64,000 nt of DNA from Chloroflexota bacterium (GCA_023430545.1 JAEZAF010000128.1:52476-116475), one strand, 5' to 3'; positions 1 through 8,780 are shown, counted from the stretch's first letter. Notes: generated by a model not told the origin, from the sequence alone. Numbers and translations are program-made.

Positions 1-1
1 T

Positions 2-1231
2 CATCGCGGTCATTTATTCGCGCTGCGCCCTGAGTTCACGGCATCGGCAGCGTATCGCTATCTGATTGAAGGACATCGGGATGTAGTGCGCTGGCAGTGC
101 AGCGGCCCGATTTTTGAGAACGGGACGCAGGGTGCATCCTCCACTGGCTATCCGTTTCAACGTCATAGTCTGGGCGCAGAGCTGATCGGTTTTCCGGGGG
201 CGTTTGCCGATGCCGAGATCATTGCACTGGCAGTGCTCGGTCTGGTAGAACAAGGACTGGGCGATTACCGTCTGACACTCGGTCATGTCGGGCTGACACG
301 TCACCTGATGCGGCGTTTTCAGCTCGATGACCGTGCTTTGCGGTTTCTGCTGAAACAGCGTGCAGACCTGTATGAGGCCGCAATCACCCGCGATGAGATT
401 GTCGAAAAGCTGAACCGGTATCTGGCCGTTGAAAACCGTGATGCAGCAACATTCAGTGATGCGCCGCCCGTGCCTGCCATGACCACCGAGATGCTGAGTT
501 CTGTTCTGTCGAACAGCCGCCGCAGCCAGACACTTGGAGGACGCACGCAGCAGGATATAGCCCGTCGTCTGTTGGAAAAGGAACGGCGTGCAGCCAGCCG
601 CTCCCAGATTATCGCCGCACTCGATTTTCTGATTGAATGGATGGCAATTCGTGGTCCACTGGAAAGCACTTACACCCAGCTTACCGCCTATCTCTCCCCT
701 GATGATGAAATCGGACAACAGATGCTCTCTCACTGGTCACAGGTCATCTCATTCCTGAAACAGTACGGTATCCCGGAAGAATCCATCGAACTGGAGCCGG
801 ATCTGGTGCGCTCGTGGGATTATTACAATGGTATGGTATTCGAACTTTCTACCAGTTCGGGTGCAGCACTGGCCGGGGGCGGACGCTACGATGATCTCGC
901 GCAGCTTCTGGGTGCGCCAGAATCTGTGCCTGCGGTTGGTTTTGTTTACGAGATGGATGCTGTGAATACTGCTCTCAACGGGCATGATCATACAGTATTT
1001 ACAGGGGTGAGCATGGTTGGATCAGGCCAGGTGCTCATACACTGGAGTCAGGTGCTGCGACAGGCGGGTATATCCGTTTCCGTTCTTCCAGAGAACGCAT
1101 ACCCGCTTGAAAGCACGATCCGTATCAATTCTGCCAGTCAGGCACATTACAGGGGGCAGATCTTTGAACTCAACCAGCTCTCTGATCTGGTGAACCAGTT
1201 GAATCACAAAATAACCACAGGAGCGCAGTAA
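2..1231 (+). CDS. hisZ: ATP phosphoribosyltransferase regulatory subunit HisZ (5' truncated)
   Basis: The reading frame is already open at the window edge, so the N-terminus is missing. The product is a class II HisRS-like fold without a full anticodon-binding domain. Visible blocks are LRPEFTASAA at the left edge, ADAEIIALAVLGL, LGHVGLTRHL, WDYYNGMVFEL and the motif-3-like AGGGRYDDL. After the last block only about 80 residues remain, which fits HisZ better than histidyl-tRNA synthetase. HisZ forms a complex with HisG and relays feedback by histidine at the first step of histidine synthesis. hisG begins four bases downstream, so the two are almost certainly cotranscribed. A HisRS paralogue of other function cannot be excluded. 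The oddity is the pairing with a long-form HisG. Confidence 0.85.
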   Translation, partial: HRGHLFALRPEFTASAAYRYLIEGHRDVVRWQCSGPIFENGTQGASSTGYPFQRHSLGAELIGFPGAFADAEIIALAVLGLVEQGLGDYRLTLGHVGLTRHLMRRFQLDDRALRFLLKQRADLYEAAITRDEIVEKLNRYLAVENRDAATFSDAPPVPAMTTEMLSSVLSNSRRSQTLGGRTQQDIARRLLEKERRAASRSQIIAALDFLIEWMAIRGPLESTYTQLTAYLSPDDEIGQQMLSHWSQVISFLKQYGIPEESIELEPDLVRSWDYYNGMVFELSTSSGAALAGGGRYDDLAQLLGAPESVPAVGFVYEMDAVNTALNGHDHTVFTGVSMVGSGQVLIHWSQVLRQAGISVSVLPENAYPLESTIRINSASQAHYRGQIFELNQLSDLVNQLNHKITTGAQ

Positions 1232-1235
1232 ACCT

Positions 1236-2255
1236 ATGAGCATTACATTTGCGCTCCCAAGTAAGGGTGCGATTGCCGAACCGACGCTCAGTTTCCTTAA
1301 GGAATGCGGTCTGCGTGTCGAAAAACCAAACGACCGACAGTACACAGGGAATATGCCGCTTCTGCCTGAAATCAGTGTCCTGTTCCAGCGTGTGAAGGAT
1401 GTGTTCTACAAAGTCGCCGATGGCACAGCTCAGATCGGCATCACCGGCTATGACGTGGTGCAGGAATACTACAACGAAAATGTGATTGTCGTTCACAATG
1501 GATTAGGTTATGGACACTGTCAGCTTACCGTAGCAGTGCCTGAGACATGGGTGGATGTCAACAGTATGGCGGATTTGCTGGATGTCGCTGCGGATTTCCG
1601 CGAATACCAGCAGCGCAATATCCGGGTGGCAACCACCTATACCGCGCTGACACGCCAATATCTGCACCAGCAGGGTATACACCACTTTACACTGGTAAAG
1701 GCAGAAGGTGCGATTGAAGCAGCTCCTACCATAGGCTACGCTGACATTGTCGTTGATCTGACACAGACTGGGACTACACTGCGCGAAAATCACCTCAAGA
1801 TGCTGGCCGATGGTGTTATTGTGGAATCACAGGCCTGTCTGATTGCCAATCGCAAGGCACTGAAATCGAATCCGGAGATAATGGGGACGCTACGGGTACT
1901 GCTGGAATACATCGACGCGGCACTGAACGGCAAGCGCTATCAGCAGATGTCAGTTAACATCCTCGGCACTGATGCCGAGAGCATCGCGCATAAGGTCGCA
2001 GCGCACCCGGCCACACGGGGCTTACAGGGACCGACGATTGCCCCGATCTACAGCGCGAACGGGCACGATGCCCAGCACCATGGTGCACAGTGGTATACAG
2101 TAACGATCATCGTCCAGACCAAAGACCTGCTACATGCTGTGGAGTACCTTAGGTCGATTGGCGCATCGCAGATGTCAACAATCCCACTGCGATACGCCTT
2201 TCTGGATAACGCACCTACCTTTACCCGTCTGGTCAAGCAGCTTGAGACGATGTAA
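1236..2255 (+). CDS. hisG: ATP phosphoribosyltransferase HisG, long form
   Basis: Catalyses condensation of ATP and PRPP, the committed step of histidine biosynthesis, in the cytoplasm. The family signature is clear around residues 155-185 (AEGAIEAAPTIGYADIVVDL then TQTGTTL). At 339 residues it is much longer than short-form HisG (about 210). The last 75-80 residues (QWYTVTIIVQ, LRSIGASQMSTIPL) match the ACT-like regulatory domain of long-form HisG. An AGGAG sits in the 3' end of hisZ, about a dozen bases before the ATG, so translation is probably coupled. The gene ends seven bases short of the converging kinase gene with no obvious terminator between them. Confidence 0.9.
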   Translation: MSITFALPSKGAIAEPTLSFLKECGLRVEKPNDRQYTGNMPLLPEISVLFQRVKDVFYKVADGTAQIGITGYDVVQEYYNENVIVVHNGLGYGHCQLTVAVPETWVDVNSMADLLDVAADFREYQQRNIRVATTYTALTRQYLHQQGIHHFTLVKAEGAIEAAPTIGYADIVVDLTQTGTTLRENHLKMLADGVIVESQACLIANRKALKSNPEIMGTLRVLLEYIDAALNGKRYQQMSVNILGTDAESIAHKVAAHPATRGLQGPTIAPIYSANGHDAQHHGAQWYTVTIIVQTKDLLHAVEYLRSIGASQMSTIPLRYAFLDNAPTFTRLVKQLETM

Positions 2256-2262
2256 AAACCAG

Positions 2263-3528
2263 TTATACCAACCGCATTTCGATCTGATCCAGTATCTGGT
2301 CGATGGGGCTGCGGCGTTTGTGGCTTTCCGCACCCATTTGAACCGCCATCGTCAGCCCCAGTAAGCTGATGGATGGCGGAAATCGCTTCAGATCAAGCGT
2401 GAGGAATGGACAGCAGAACAGCCCCAGTTTCAGCATCTGACGCCAGTCCGAAGGCAGAATTCCATCATGCTGCATCCGCCGCAGGATCGGCAGCAGGGTG
2501 CGGTGAACCTTGCTGTCCACAAACATCTGCCGGATCTCGTTCAGATCATAATTGTGCTCTATCGACCACACATCTCCATGTCGATGTAATGAAATCTGTA
2601 ATTTTTCCGTTTCCTCTTCGGGGAAATACATCCACATTGCAAAGACGTTATGGAACAGTGGTTTGACCAGATCGAGCAGGGGATGATGGCGGCCCGCAAA
2701 CGCGGGGTCAAAGTAAGTCAGCACTGCCTGTTCCTGATCGAAGAATACGTTGCCGTTGTGTGCATCTCCATGTCCCGTAATGGCATACAACGGGAGTTCC
2801 TTCGGGTCAAGTACCCGAATTGCCTGTTCGATCAGTCTATCTAGCGTATCATCATACTCGCTGCCGTTGATGATCCAGCGCTTCTGCCTGACTTCTGACA
2901 GTGGAAAGATACCATGTGGAAGCGTGATAGAAGTCTCTGCACCGTAGAAACGATCCAGACGTCCACCGGTCAGGCGATGATAGAAAAGCTGGTGGACAGG
3001 TGCAGTGATGATCACCCGGCGGTCTTCTTGACTCAACGTTTGCTCGAATAATGTGTATAGCTGCTCATCGGACCGGTTCTGCGCTAGTGTCAGGCGTTCG
3101 AAGAGATGGGGATCGAAACCATCGGTTTCCAGTTGGCGCGCCGTGTCGAATACCGACGGGTGTCGGACGATGTCATAGATCAGGATCTGCTGCTCGGCCT
3201 GCTCAGATGTAAAAAGCGGCTGAATTACAGGATAACCAGCCTTTGCCAGCATCGCAGCGTTATAATACTCCTGAATCACACCATCCTGCTCGACATGTGT
3301 CTTGAAGAATAACTGCTGTCCGTTAGCGAGAGACAGAAAGCCGTTGAACGAGTTGAGAGAGATGGCCTGTGGTCGCAGCGTGACAGCGGTAATCTCGAGA
3401 TGCGGGAAGACTTCACGGATAAATTGGGCCGCAAGCTTCTCGGCCTGCGGCTTATCGGTGAACTGCATCTGCTGAATGCGTTCAAGAAGCGAACCATTCT
3501 GATTGGGAAGTGCGAAATCAGCCGTCAC
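2263..3528 (-). CDS. APH-like phosphotransferase of unknown substrate
   Basis: A 421-residue protein with the protein-kinase-like fold of the APH/choline-kinase superfamily. A nucleotide-binding lysine is likely in FFKTH (K76), with E87 as the helix-C partner. The catalytic loop is TGHGDAHNGN (H253, D255, N260), and the metal-binding aspartate is D274 in YFDPAFAG. These families phosphorylate small molecules such as aminoglycosides, choline or sugars; nothing here identifies the substrate. It starts three bases after hisD and is the last gene of the leftward pheA-asd-sqdB-hisD run, so a metabolic rather than a resistance role is the more natural inference. No signal peptide is visible. Confidence 0.75.
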   Translation of the reverse strand: MTADFALPNQNGSLLERIQQMQFTDKPQAEKLAAQFIREVFPHLEITAVTLRPQAISLNSFNGFLSLANGQQLFFKTHVEQDGVIQEYYNAAMLAKAGYPVIQPLFTSEQAEQQILIYDIVRHPSVFDTARQLETDGFDPHLFERLTLAQNRSDEQLYTLFEQTLSQEDRRVIITAPVHQLFYHRLTGGRLDRFYGAETSITLPHGIFPLSEVRQKRWIINGSEYDDTLDRLIEQAIRVLDPKELPLYAITGHGDAHNGNVFFDQEQAVLTYFDPAFAGRHHPLLDLVKPLFHNVFAMWMYFPEEETEKLQISLHRHGDVWSIEHNYDLNEIRQMFVDSKVHRTLLPILRRMQHDGILPSDWRQMLKLGLFCCPFLTLDLKRFPPSISLLGLTMAVQMGAESHKRRSPIDQILDQIEMRLV

Positions 3529-3531
3529 CGG

Positions 3532-4845
3532 TTACTCAAGTCCCAGAATTTCGTTTCTCTTACGAACGGCCATCGCATGCGCAGGGAAGCCTTCGTAATC
3601 CGCCAGCGTTGCCGTAATATGATTTAAGCGCTGATACCCCTCACGTGAGAGATAACCCACACCGCTGCGCTTCAGGAAATCCCATACACTGACTGACGAA
3701 AAGGTACGTGCAAATCCACCTGTTGGCAGGATGGCATTCAACCCCAGACAGTAATTAGCGGTGGGGATCGGTGTCATCGAACCAAGCAGAATCTCACCCG
3801 CATTCTTGATCTGCTGAAGCGTAACAAACGGTTCGGCCGTTAACACCTCAAGGTGTTCGGGCGCATAGTCGTTCACGAACTGGACCGACTGCTCAAGGCT
3901 TTCAGTCAGGATGATTCCACCGTAATTGGAGAGTACATTATTGATAAACTGCTGCCGCCACTCTGGAAGTTCGGCGATATAACCCGGCAGCACAGCCTGT
4001 ACCTGTTCGGCAACTTCCCGACTGTGTGTGACTAGCAGTGCCGCCGAATCCGGCCCGTGCTCCGCCTCTACCAGCAGATCAAGCGCGGCCAGACGGGGGT
4101 CAACGGTTTCATCCGTCAGGATGATCGACTCACTGGGGCCAGCGGGAAGCCCGACATCCAGTGTGCCGTAGAGCAGTCGCTTTGCTGCGGATACATAGCT
4201 GCTTCCTGGCCCAACCACCTTATCAACTTTCGGGATCGTCGCTGTCCCATAAGCCAGTGCCGCGATCGCCTGCATTCCACCGACGACATAGACTTCAGAG
4301 ACACCGCAGATCTCAGCAGCGACCAGTGACGCTGCATCAGCTTTGCCCGATGGAGCAGGGGGTGTAACCACCACAATTCGACCGACTCCTGCAACGACTG
4401 CCGGCGTTGCGAGCATCAGCATCACGGACGGGAAAGCCCCTTTACCACGTGGAACATAAATCCCGGTCGTCGGGATCGGGCTGACCTTCTCACCAGCCAT
4501 AATCCCCGGCTGCACTTCGGTGAACCACATCGGCTCCGGCATCTGTGCTTCATGAAAGCGCAGGATATTACGGTGTGCCTCTTTAATTGCCTCAATTACT
4601 TCCGGCTCGAGCGATGAGCGTGCTTGCTCAAAATCAGCCGGTGTCGCTTTCAGCATCTCTGCTGAGAATTCAGCACTGTCGAATTTTCTGGCGTATTCGA
4701 CAACCGCTTCATCTCCGTGACTGCGGACATTGTCGATCACTTCCTGCGCAAGAGGCAGTAATTCGCGGATGTCTTTTTCTGCCCGCCGCATGATACGGCT
4801 GCGGTCAGCATTCGATAACTTGCCAAGTTCAAGGAATTGGATCAT
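3532..4845 (-). CDS. hisD: histidinol dehydrogenase (HisD family, divergent zinc site)
   Basis: HisD oxidises L-histidinol to histidine in two NAD-dependent steps. The fold and signatures are plain: VVGPGSSYVSAAKR near residue 215, AEHGPDSAALLVT near 265, NDYAPEHLEVL with E330 and H331 (the general base pair), and E418 and H423 near the end. Measured against my recollection of E. coli HisD, some substrate and zinc positions differ. Gln259 is E260 here, Asp360 is N364 and His367 is A371, while the His262 and His419 equivalents (H263, H423) are kept. It may therefore be an ordinary HisD of a divergent clade or a HisD-like dehydrogenase of another alcohol. The 57-base gap after sqdB and the three-base gap before the kinase place it inside an operon. 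Confidence 0.8.
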   Translation of the reverse strand: MIQFLELGKLSNADRSRIMRRAEKDIRELLPLAQEVIDNVRSHGDEAVVEYARKFDSAEFSAEMLKATPADFEQARSSLEPEVIEAIKEAHRNILRFHEAQMPEPMWFTEVQPGIMAGEKVSPIPTTGIYVPRGKGAFPSVMLMLATPAVVAGVGRIVVVTPPAPSGKADAASLVAAEICGVSEVYVVGGMQAIAALAYGTATIPKVDKVVGPGSSYVSAAKRLLYGTLDVGLPAGPSESIILTDETVDPRLAALDLLVEAEHGPDSAALLVTHSREVAEQVQAVLPGYIAELPEWRQQFINNVLSNYGGIILTESLEQSVQFVNDYAPEHLEVLTAEPFVTLQQIKNAGEILLGSMTPIPTANYCLGLNAILPTGGFARTFSSVSVWDFLKRSGVGYLSREGYQRLNHITATLADYEGFPAHAMAVRKRNEILGLE

Positions 4846-4902
4846 CTAACACGGGTCTCCAGTGATGTAAATTGTGTGAATAAAGTGTGACTGCTGCCGT
4901 TA

Positions 4903-6114
4903 CTAGTCAGAGACAGATGCCGATGCAACCGTTTCGAAGACCTGAGCGCGTTTCCGGGTGCCATCCCAGTGAATATCAGGGACCAATGTATCGGTTTTAT
5001 GCAGAATATGGTCACGGTGCGGCAGCAGATCTTCCAGCATGGCACGGATCTCGCCGATAATATCATGCGTCGGCTGATAACCAAGCTCAACCAGTTTCTG
5101 TCGCTCTGGCTGATAGTGATGCCGTGGCACTTCGTTACGTGGGTTCTCGATATGCTGAATGCTGACATCCAGCCCCAGCGTCTTCGCAGCAGATTGAACC
5201 AACCGCGCCAGTTCGACGATGCTGTAGGTATTTTCAAACTGGTTGAAAACACGATATTCACCCGCTTCAGGTGGATTTTCAGAAGCCAGTGTCAGACACT
5301 GCATGGCGTCCTGCAATGGGATGAAACCCCGGCGCTGTAAGCCCTCACCGTAAACGGTCAGAGGATGACCGATGACCGCCTGACAGCAGAACCGGTTGAT
5401 TACAGTGCCGAAGCACTGGTCATAGTCCAGACGGGTACGCATCTCGGGCCTATCACACATCCCCGGAAAGCGCGTCCCAAAGACCACACCCTGCATGATG
5501 TCGGTTGAACGCAGGCCCCAGATTTTGCAGGCATACATGGTGTTATTGGAGTCGTGCACCTTACTCCAGTGATAGAAGCTTCCTGCCTGTCGCGGAAAGG
5601 GGAGGCGGTCGGTGCGTCCGCGATACTCTACTTCAAAGAAACCCTCAGGGATATCGAGATCAGGCGTGCCATATTCGCCCATAGTTCCCAATTTGACCAG
5701 ATGGGCGTCGGGACACGTTTCCTTCATTGCCCACAACAGATTGAGATTCCCAAGTACGTTGTTCTGCTGAGTAAAGAAAGCGTGCGCCTGGTCAATCATG
5801 GAATAGGGCGCAGAGGGCATTTCGCCCAGATGGATGATCACGTCAGGCTGTGCCTGTCGCAAACAGTCCTGAATGAAATCATACTCGAGCAGATTGCCCT
5901 CGTAGAACTCGATCTGACGGCCATAGGCGGCCTGAAATGCAGACAGGCGTTCCTGAATTGACGCAATCGGCAGCGCGCTCTGACCATCAACCTCTTCAAC
6001 CCATTCACGCCGGAGCAGAGCGTCTGCCCCGGTAACCCTGTAGCCTTTGATCGTCAGATACTGAGCCAGTGTCCAACCCAGGTAACCATCAATCCCGGCG
6101 ATAAATATGTTCAT
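4903..6114 (-). CDS. sqdB: UDP-sulfoquinovose synthase (SQD1/SqdB family)
   Basis: A 403-residue extended short-chain dehydrogenase. SqdB converts UDP-glucose and sulfite to UDP-sulfoquinovose, the head-group donor for the sulfolipid SQDG. The NAD-binding start is GIDGYLG (residues 7-13). The diagnostic family blocks are LGTMGEYGTPDLDIPEG with T144, GRTDRLPFPRQAGSFYHWSK with Y181 and K185 as the YxxxK pair, then DIMQGVVFGTR, RRGFIPLQDAMQCL and GEYRVFNQF. The start is placed at MNIFIAG because the longer upstream reading would run into asd. It lies 22 bases after asd and before hisD, among amino-acid genes. No sulfoquinovosyltransferase (SqdX) is visible in the window, so the product could also feed a glycan. 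Confidence 0.85.
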   Translation of the reverse strand: MNIFIAGIDGYLGWTLAQYLTIKGYRVTGADALLRREWVEEVDGQSALPIASIQERLSAFQAAYGRQIEFYEGNLLEYDFIQDCLRQAQPDVIIHLGEMPSAPYSMIDQAHAFFTQQNNVLGNLNLLWAMKETCPDAHLVKLGTMGEYGTPDLDIPEGFFEVEYRGRTDRLPFPRQAGSFYHWSKVHDSNNTMYACKIWGLRSTDIMQGVVFGTRFPGMCDRPEMRTRLDYDQCFGTVINRFCCQAVIGHPLTVYGEGLQRRGFIPLQDAMQCLTLASENPPEAGEYRVFNQFENTYSIVELARLVQSAAKTLGLDVSIQHIENPRNEVPRHHYQPERQKLVELGYQPTHDIIGEIRAMLEDLLPHRDHILHKTDTLVPDIHWDGTRKRAQVFETVASASVSD

Positions 6115-6136
6115 AACACCATCAGACATGATGTGA

Positions 6137-7222
6137 TCAGAGCACAGGTGCTTTTGAGGTATCCGGGATCGCTGCCTTGAGATAACCTGTAAGTGCCAGT
6201 AGCTCCGCATTGAGAATGCTGCCACCTGCAGCACCACGGATGGTGTTATGCGAAAGCGCAGCGAATTTATAGCCGAGGATCGGGCAGGGGCGCAGCCGTC
6301 CGATCGACGTCGACATACCCTTGCCTGCGTTACGGTCACGTCGGATCTGCGGACGATCGATCTGCGACAGATAAATCAGCGGCTGTTCCGGCGCAGAAGG
6401 CAGGGTCGGCACCGGGTCTGGGCCTCTGAACTGATGCCATGCCTGAATAATTTCCTCGATGGAAGGGGCAGCTTCCAACTCAATCGAGACATTAATCAGA
6501 TGTCCATCGACCACCGGCACACGTGTGCAGGCTGCGCTAACCATAGACGACAGCCAATCAATACTGGAGCTATTGAACTGACCCAACATGCGCAGCGTTT
6601 CTGTTTCCAGTTTATCTTCATCACCACTGACATACGGGATGACATTATCAAGAATGTCCAGCGCTGCGACACCGGGATAACCTGCGCCGCTGGTCGCCTG
6701 TTCGCTGACGACCATGATTTTACGAATTCCATACTGCCGTAACGGGGCCAGTGCCATTACCAGCGGCATCGCCGTGCAGTTTGAATTAGCAATCAGTGCA
6801 CCAGTTGTCCAGCCGCGCTGTCGACGCTGCACATCAATCAGGGCGATATGGTCAGCATTCGCTTCCGGCAGCAGAAGTGGCACATCTTCAACCATGCGGT
6901 TGGTAGATGCATTGGTGCAGACGACATGACCAGCAGCAGCCAGTTCGACCTCACGGGTTTCGGCGGCTTCCTTGGGCAGAGCAGAAAATACCAAGGGTGA
7001 CGCAAGTGGGTCGTTCAGGCCCTTCACCGTCAGATTAACGACTGATTCCGGCGCTGTGCCATCCAGCACCCAGTGCGCCGCTTCGCCGTAAGTTTTGCCT
7101 GCGCTGCGATCTGAACCCACGACTTCCGCCACGTAAAACCACGGGTGATTTTCCAGAAGCTGAATAAAACGCTGCCCAACAGCACCTGTTGCGCCTAATA
7201 TCGCAGCCGGAATCTTCTGCAT
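6137..7222 (-). CDS. asd: aspartate-semialdehyde dehydrogenase
   Basis: Reduces aspartyl phosphate to aspartate semialdehyde with NADPH, the branch point to lysine, diaminopimelate, threonine and methionine. The Rossmann start is ILGATGAVGQRFIQLL. The catalytic cysteine is C149 in IANSNCTAMP, followed by SEQATSGAGYPG. The sequence style (HPWFYVAEVVGSDRSAGKTY and the length of 361) matches the archaeal/fungal type of ASD rather than the E. coli type. It begins 18 bases after pheA and precedes sqdB by 22 bases. Diaminopimelate from this branch would also supply the peptidoglycan cross-linked by the L,D-transpeptidases encoded further right. Confidence 0.92.
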   Translation of the reverse strand: MQKIPAAILGATGAVGQRFIQLLENHPWFYVAEVVGSDRSAGKTYGEAAHWVLDGTAPESVVNLTVKGLNDPLASPLVFSALPKEAAETREVELAAAGHVVCTNASTNRMVEDVPLLLPEANADHIALIDVQRRQRGWTTGALIANSNCTAMPLVMALAPLRQYGIRKIMVVSEQATSGAGYPGVAALDILDNVIPYVSGDEDKLETETLRMLGQFNSSSIDWLSSMVSAACTRVPVVDGHLINVSIELEAAPSIEEIIQAWHQFRGPDPVPTLPSAPEQPLIYLSQIDRPQIRRDRNAGKGMSTSIGRLRPCPILGYKFAALSHNTIRGAAGGSILNAELLALTGYLKAAIPDTSKAPVL

Positions 7223-7240
7223 GGATTTTTCTCCGAAATC

Positions 7241-8110
7241 TTAAATACCAACAGAGGTTGACTTAACAGCCGGGTATGACCCCAGCATTTTAACAAAGGA
7301 AGCACGCTGAAGCAGACGAGCCAGCACCGCTTGGCAGCTTGGATCCTGCCAGTGCCCCTCAAAGTCAAGATAAAACATGGGCTCCCACGGACGGTTACGG
7401 CGCGGCCTTGATTCGATCTTGGTCAGGTTCAGTCCGCGTTCGGCGAATTCACTGAGGCATTCGTACAGCGCAGCAGGCCGGTTACGGGTGGCGAAGACAA
7501 TCGAGGTTTTATTGTATTCCCCGGGTTCCGGATCGTCATAGCCGAGGATGAAAAAACGGGTGAAGTTGAATGTGACGTCCTCAATCTCACGACTCAGAAC
7601 ATCAAGTTGATACAGCTCCGCGGCCAGCTCACTGGCAATTGCACCTGTCTCAGGCTCCGGATTCTCCGCGATCATTTTGGCAGATCCAGCCGTGTCATAC
7701 GAAGGAACCGGTGTGATATTCATCCGCTTCAGATACCGTTCACACTGTGCCAGTGCCTGCGGATGCGACCGCACGCGCTTCACATCACTGATCTTCATCC
7801 CTTTAGGGGCGAGCAGGGCGTGATGGACATGCAGCAGCACTTCGGCCTGAATACGCAGGTCGGAGTCCATCAGCAGCTCATAGGCCTGATTGACAGCACC
7901 AGCTAATGCATTCTCGACCGGAAGAATCGCGTACTGCACCGCCTGCGACTGGATCGCTTCAAATAGCTCGGTTAAGGTAGGGCATGGACAGACATCAACC
8001 TTGTCAGCAAAATGCTGACGCAGTGCCTGTTCAGAATAGGCACCATGAACCCCCTGAAAAGCGACAATGGGCTTCAAATTTTTACCTTTAGCTGGGATTG
8101 GGATATCCAC
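7241..8110 (-). CDS. pheA: prephenate dehydratase
   Basis: Converts prephenate to phenylpyruvate for phenylalanine synthesis. The catalytic domain covers about residues 13-190, with FQGVHGAYSEQAL, LPVENALAG and the catalytic TRF motif in FNFTRFFILG (T184). A C-terminal ACT domain follows, with the phenylalanine-binding ESRP motif (residues 233-236), so feedback inhibition is expected. It is a stand-alone enzyme without chorismate mutase. The annotated start is GTG. An alternative is TTG twelve codons in, preceded by AAAGGT, giving MKPIVAFQG, a more usual start for this family. It is the first gene of a five-gene leftward run. Confidence 0.92.
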   Translation of the reverse strand: MDIPIPAKGKNLKPIVAFQGVHGAYSEQALRQHFADKVDVCPCPTLTELFEAIQSQAVQYAILPVENALAGAVNQAYELLMDSDLRIQAEVLLHVHHALLAPKGMKISDVKRVRSHPQALAQCERYLKRMNITPVPSYDTAGSAKMIAENPEPETGAIASELAAELYQLDVLSREIEDVTFNFTRFFILGYDDPEPGEYNKTSIVFATRNRPAALYECLSEFAERGLNLTKIESRPRRNRPWEPMFYLDFEGHWQDPSCQAVLARLLQRASFVKMLGSYPAVKSTSVGI

Positions 8111-8137
8111 GTGATGGCTTCGTTCAATTGGCGCGCC

Positions 8138-8166
8138 ATCGTAACATGTTTGAGGGTGATTTTCAA
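8138..8166 (-). promoter_or_regulatory. predicted sigma-70 promoter of the pheA operon
   Basis: On the minus strand TTGAAA (8161-8166) and TACGAT (8138-8143) are separated by 17 bases. The site sits about 28 bases upstream of the pheA GTG start and would give a short leader. Confidence 0.55.
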
Positions 8167-8223
8167 ATCGCAGCGGTCTATATGAATTGTGTAAGATTTA
8201 GTTGTATAACATTGTCAGCTAAA

Positions 8224-8252
8224 TTGATCTCGTACCACGATGCTGATATAAT
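8224..8252 (+). promoter_or_regulatory. predicted sigma-70 promoter of the erpA-like gene
   Basis: TTGATC (8224-8229) and a perfect TATAAT (8247-8252) are spaced by 17 bases. The leader to the ATG at 8300 would be about 40 bases and carries AGGAG at 8286-8290. It is divergent from the pheA promoter. Confidence 0.7.
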
Positions 8253-8299
8253 GAATTTGCTCACCCAACGAGCACAACGTTTCATAGGAGTCTTTTAAA

Positions 8300-8740
8300 A
8301 TGACAGCTCTCGATCACGATGTAATCACCCCGTTTACACCGAACATCTCCACTGAAGAAAACCTCTTTAGTGTTACTCCGTTGGCCGCGACCACCATCCG
8401 TAACCTGATGGAACAACGCCAGATCCCGGGCCATGCACTGCGCGTTTTCGTCTCTGGGGGTGGCTGCTCCGGCATGCAGTACGGTATGGCATTTGAAGCT
8501 GGGCCGCAGGAACACGATCATGTGATCGAAGCCGATGGCGTCCGCCTGATTGTGGACCCGACCAGCGCGATTTATCTGCAAGGGGCGACGATTGATTTTG
8601 TCGATAGCCTGATGGGTGGTGGTTTCCGCATCGACAATCCGAACGCGGTCAGCAGCTGCGGATGTGGTCATTCCTTCAAGGCCAAGGACGGTGAAGGTGC
8701 AGAGAGCACTGGCGGGTGCAGTTCCTGCAGCAGCTATTAA
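8300..8740 (+). CDS. erpA: A-type iron-sulfur cluster carrier (ErpA/IscA/HesB family)
   Basis: Delivers iron-sulfur clusters to apoproteins in the cytoplasm. The three cluster-ligand cysteines are present: C56 in SGGGCSGMQYG, and C120 and C122 in NPNAVSSCGCGHSF. The NPNA-CGCG arrangement is closest to ErpA. At 146 residues it is about 30 longer than E. coli ErpA, through a 25-residue N-terminal lead and a C-terminal tail ending GGCSSCSSY that adds C140 and C143. It has a good AGGAG ribosome site, its own promoter and a strong terminator, so it appears monocistronic. Assignment to ErpA rather than another A-type carrier is less certain than the family. Confidence 0.88.
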   Translation: MTALDHDVITPFTPNISTEENLFSVTPLAATTIRNLMEQRQIPGHALRVFVSGGGCSGMQYGMAFEAGPQEHDHVIEADGVRLIVDPTSAIYLQGATIDFVDSLMGGGFRIDNPNAVSSCGCGHSFKAKDGEGAESTGGCSSCSSY

Positions 8741-8780
8741 GCATCTGCCAGGCCAGCACCGAAGGCAATCTGTTATTCCA

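Noticed and set aside
2..1231. Annotation as histidyl-tRNA synthetase
   Set aside because: No full anticodon-binding domain, altered motif 2, and immediate linkage to hisG all favour HisZ.
6115..6339. 75-codon N-terminal extension of the sqdB reading frame
   Set aside because: It overlaps asd, shows no similarity to the family, and MNIFIAGIDGYLG is the natural start of the NAD-binding fold.
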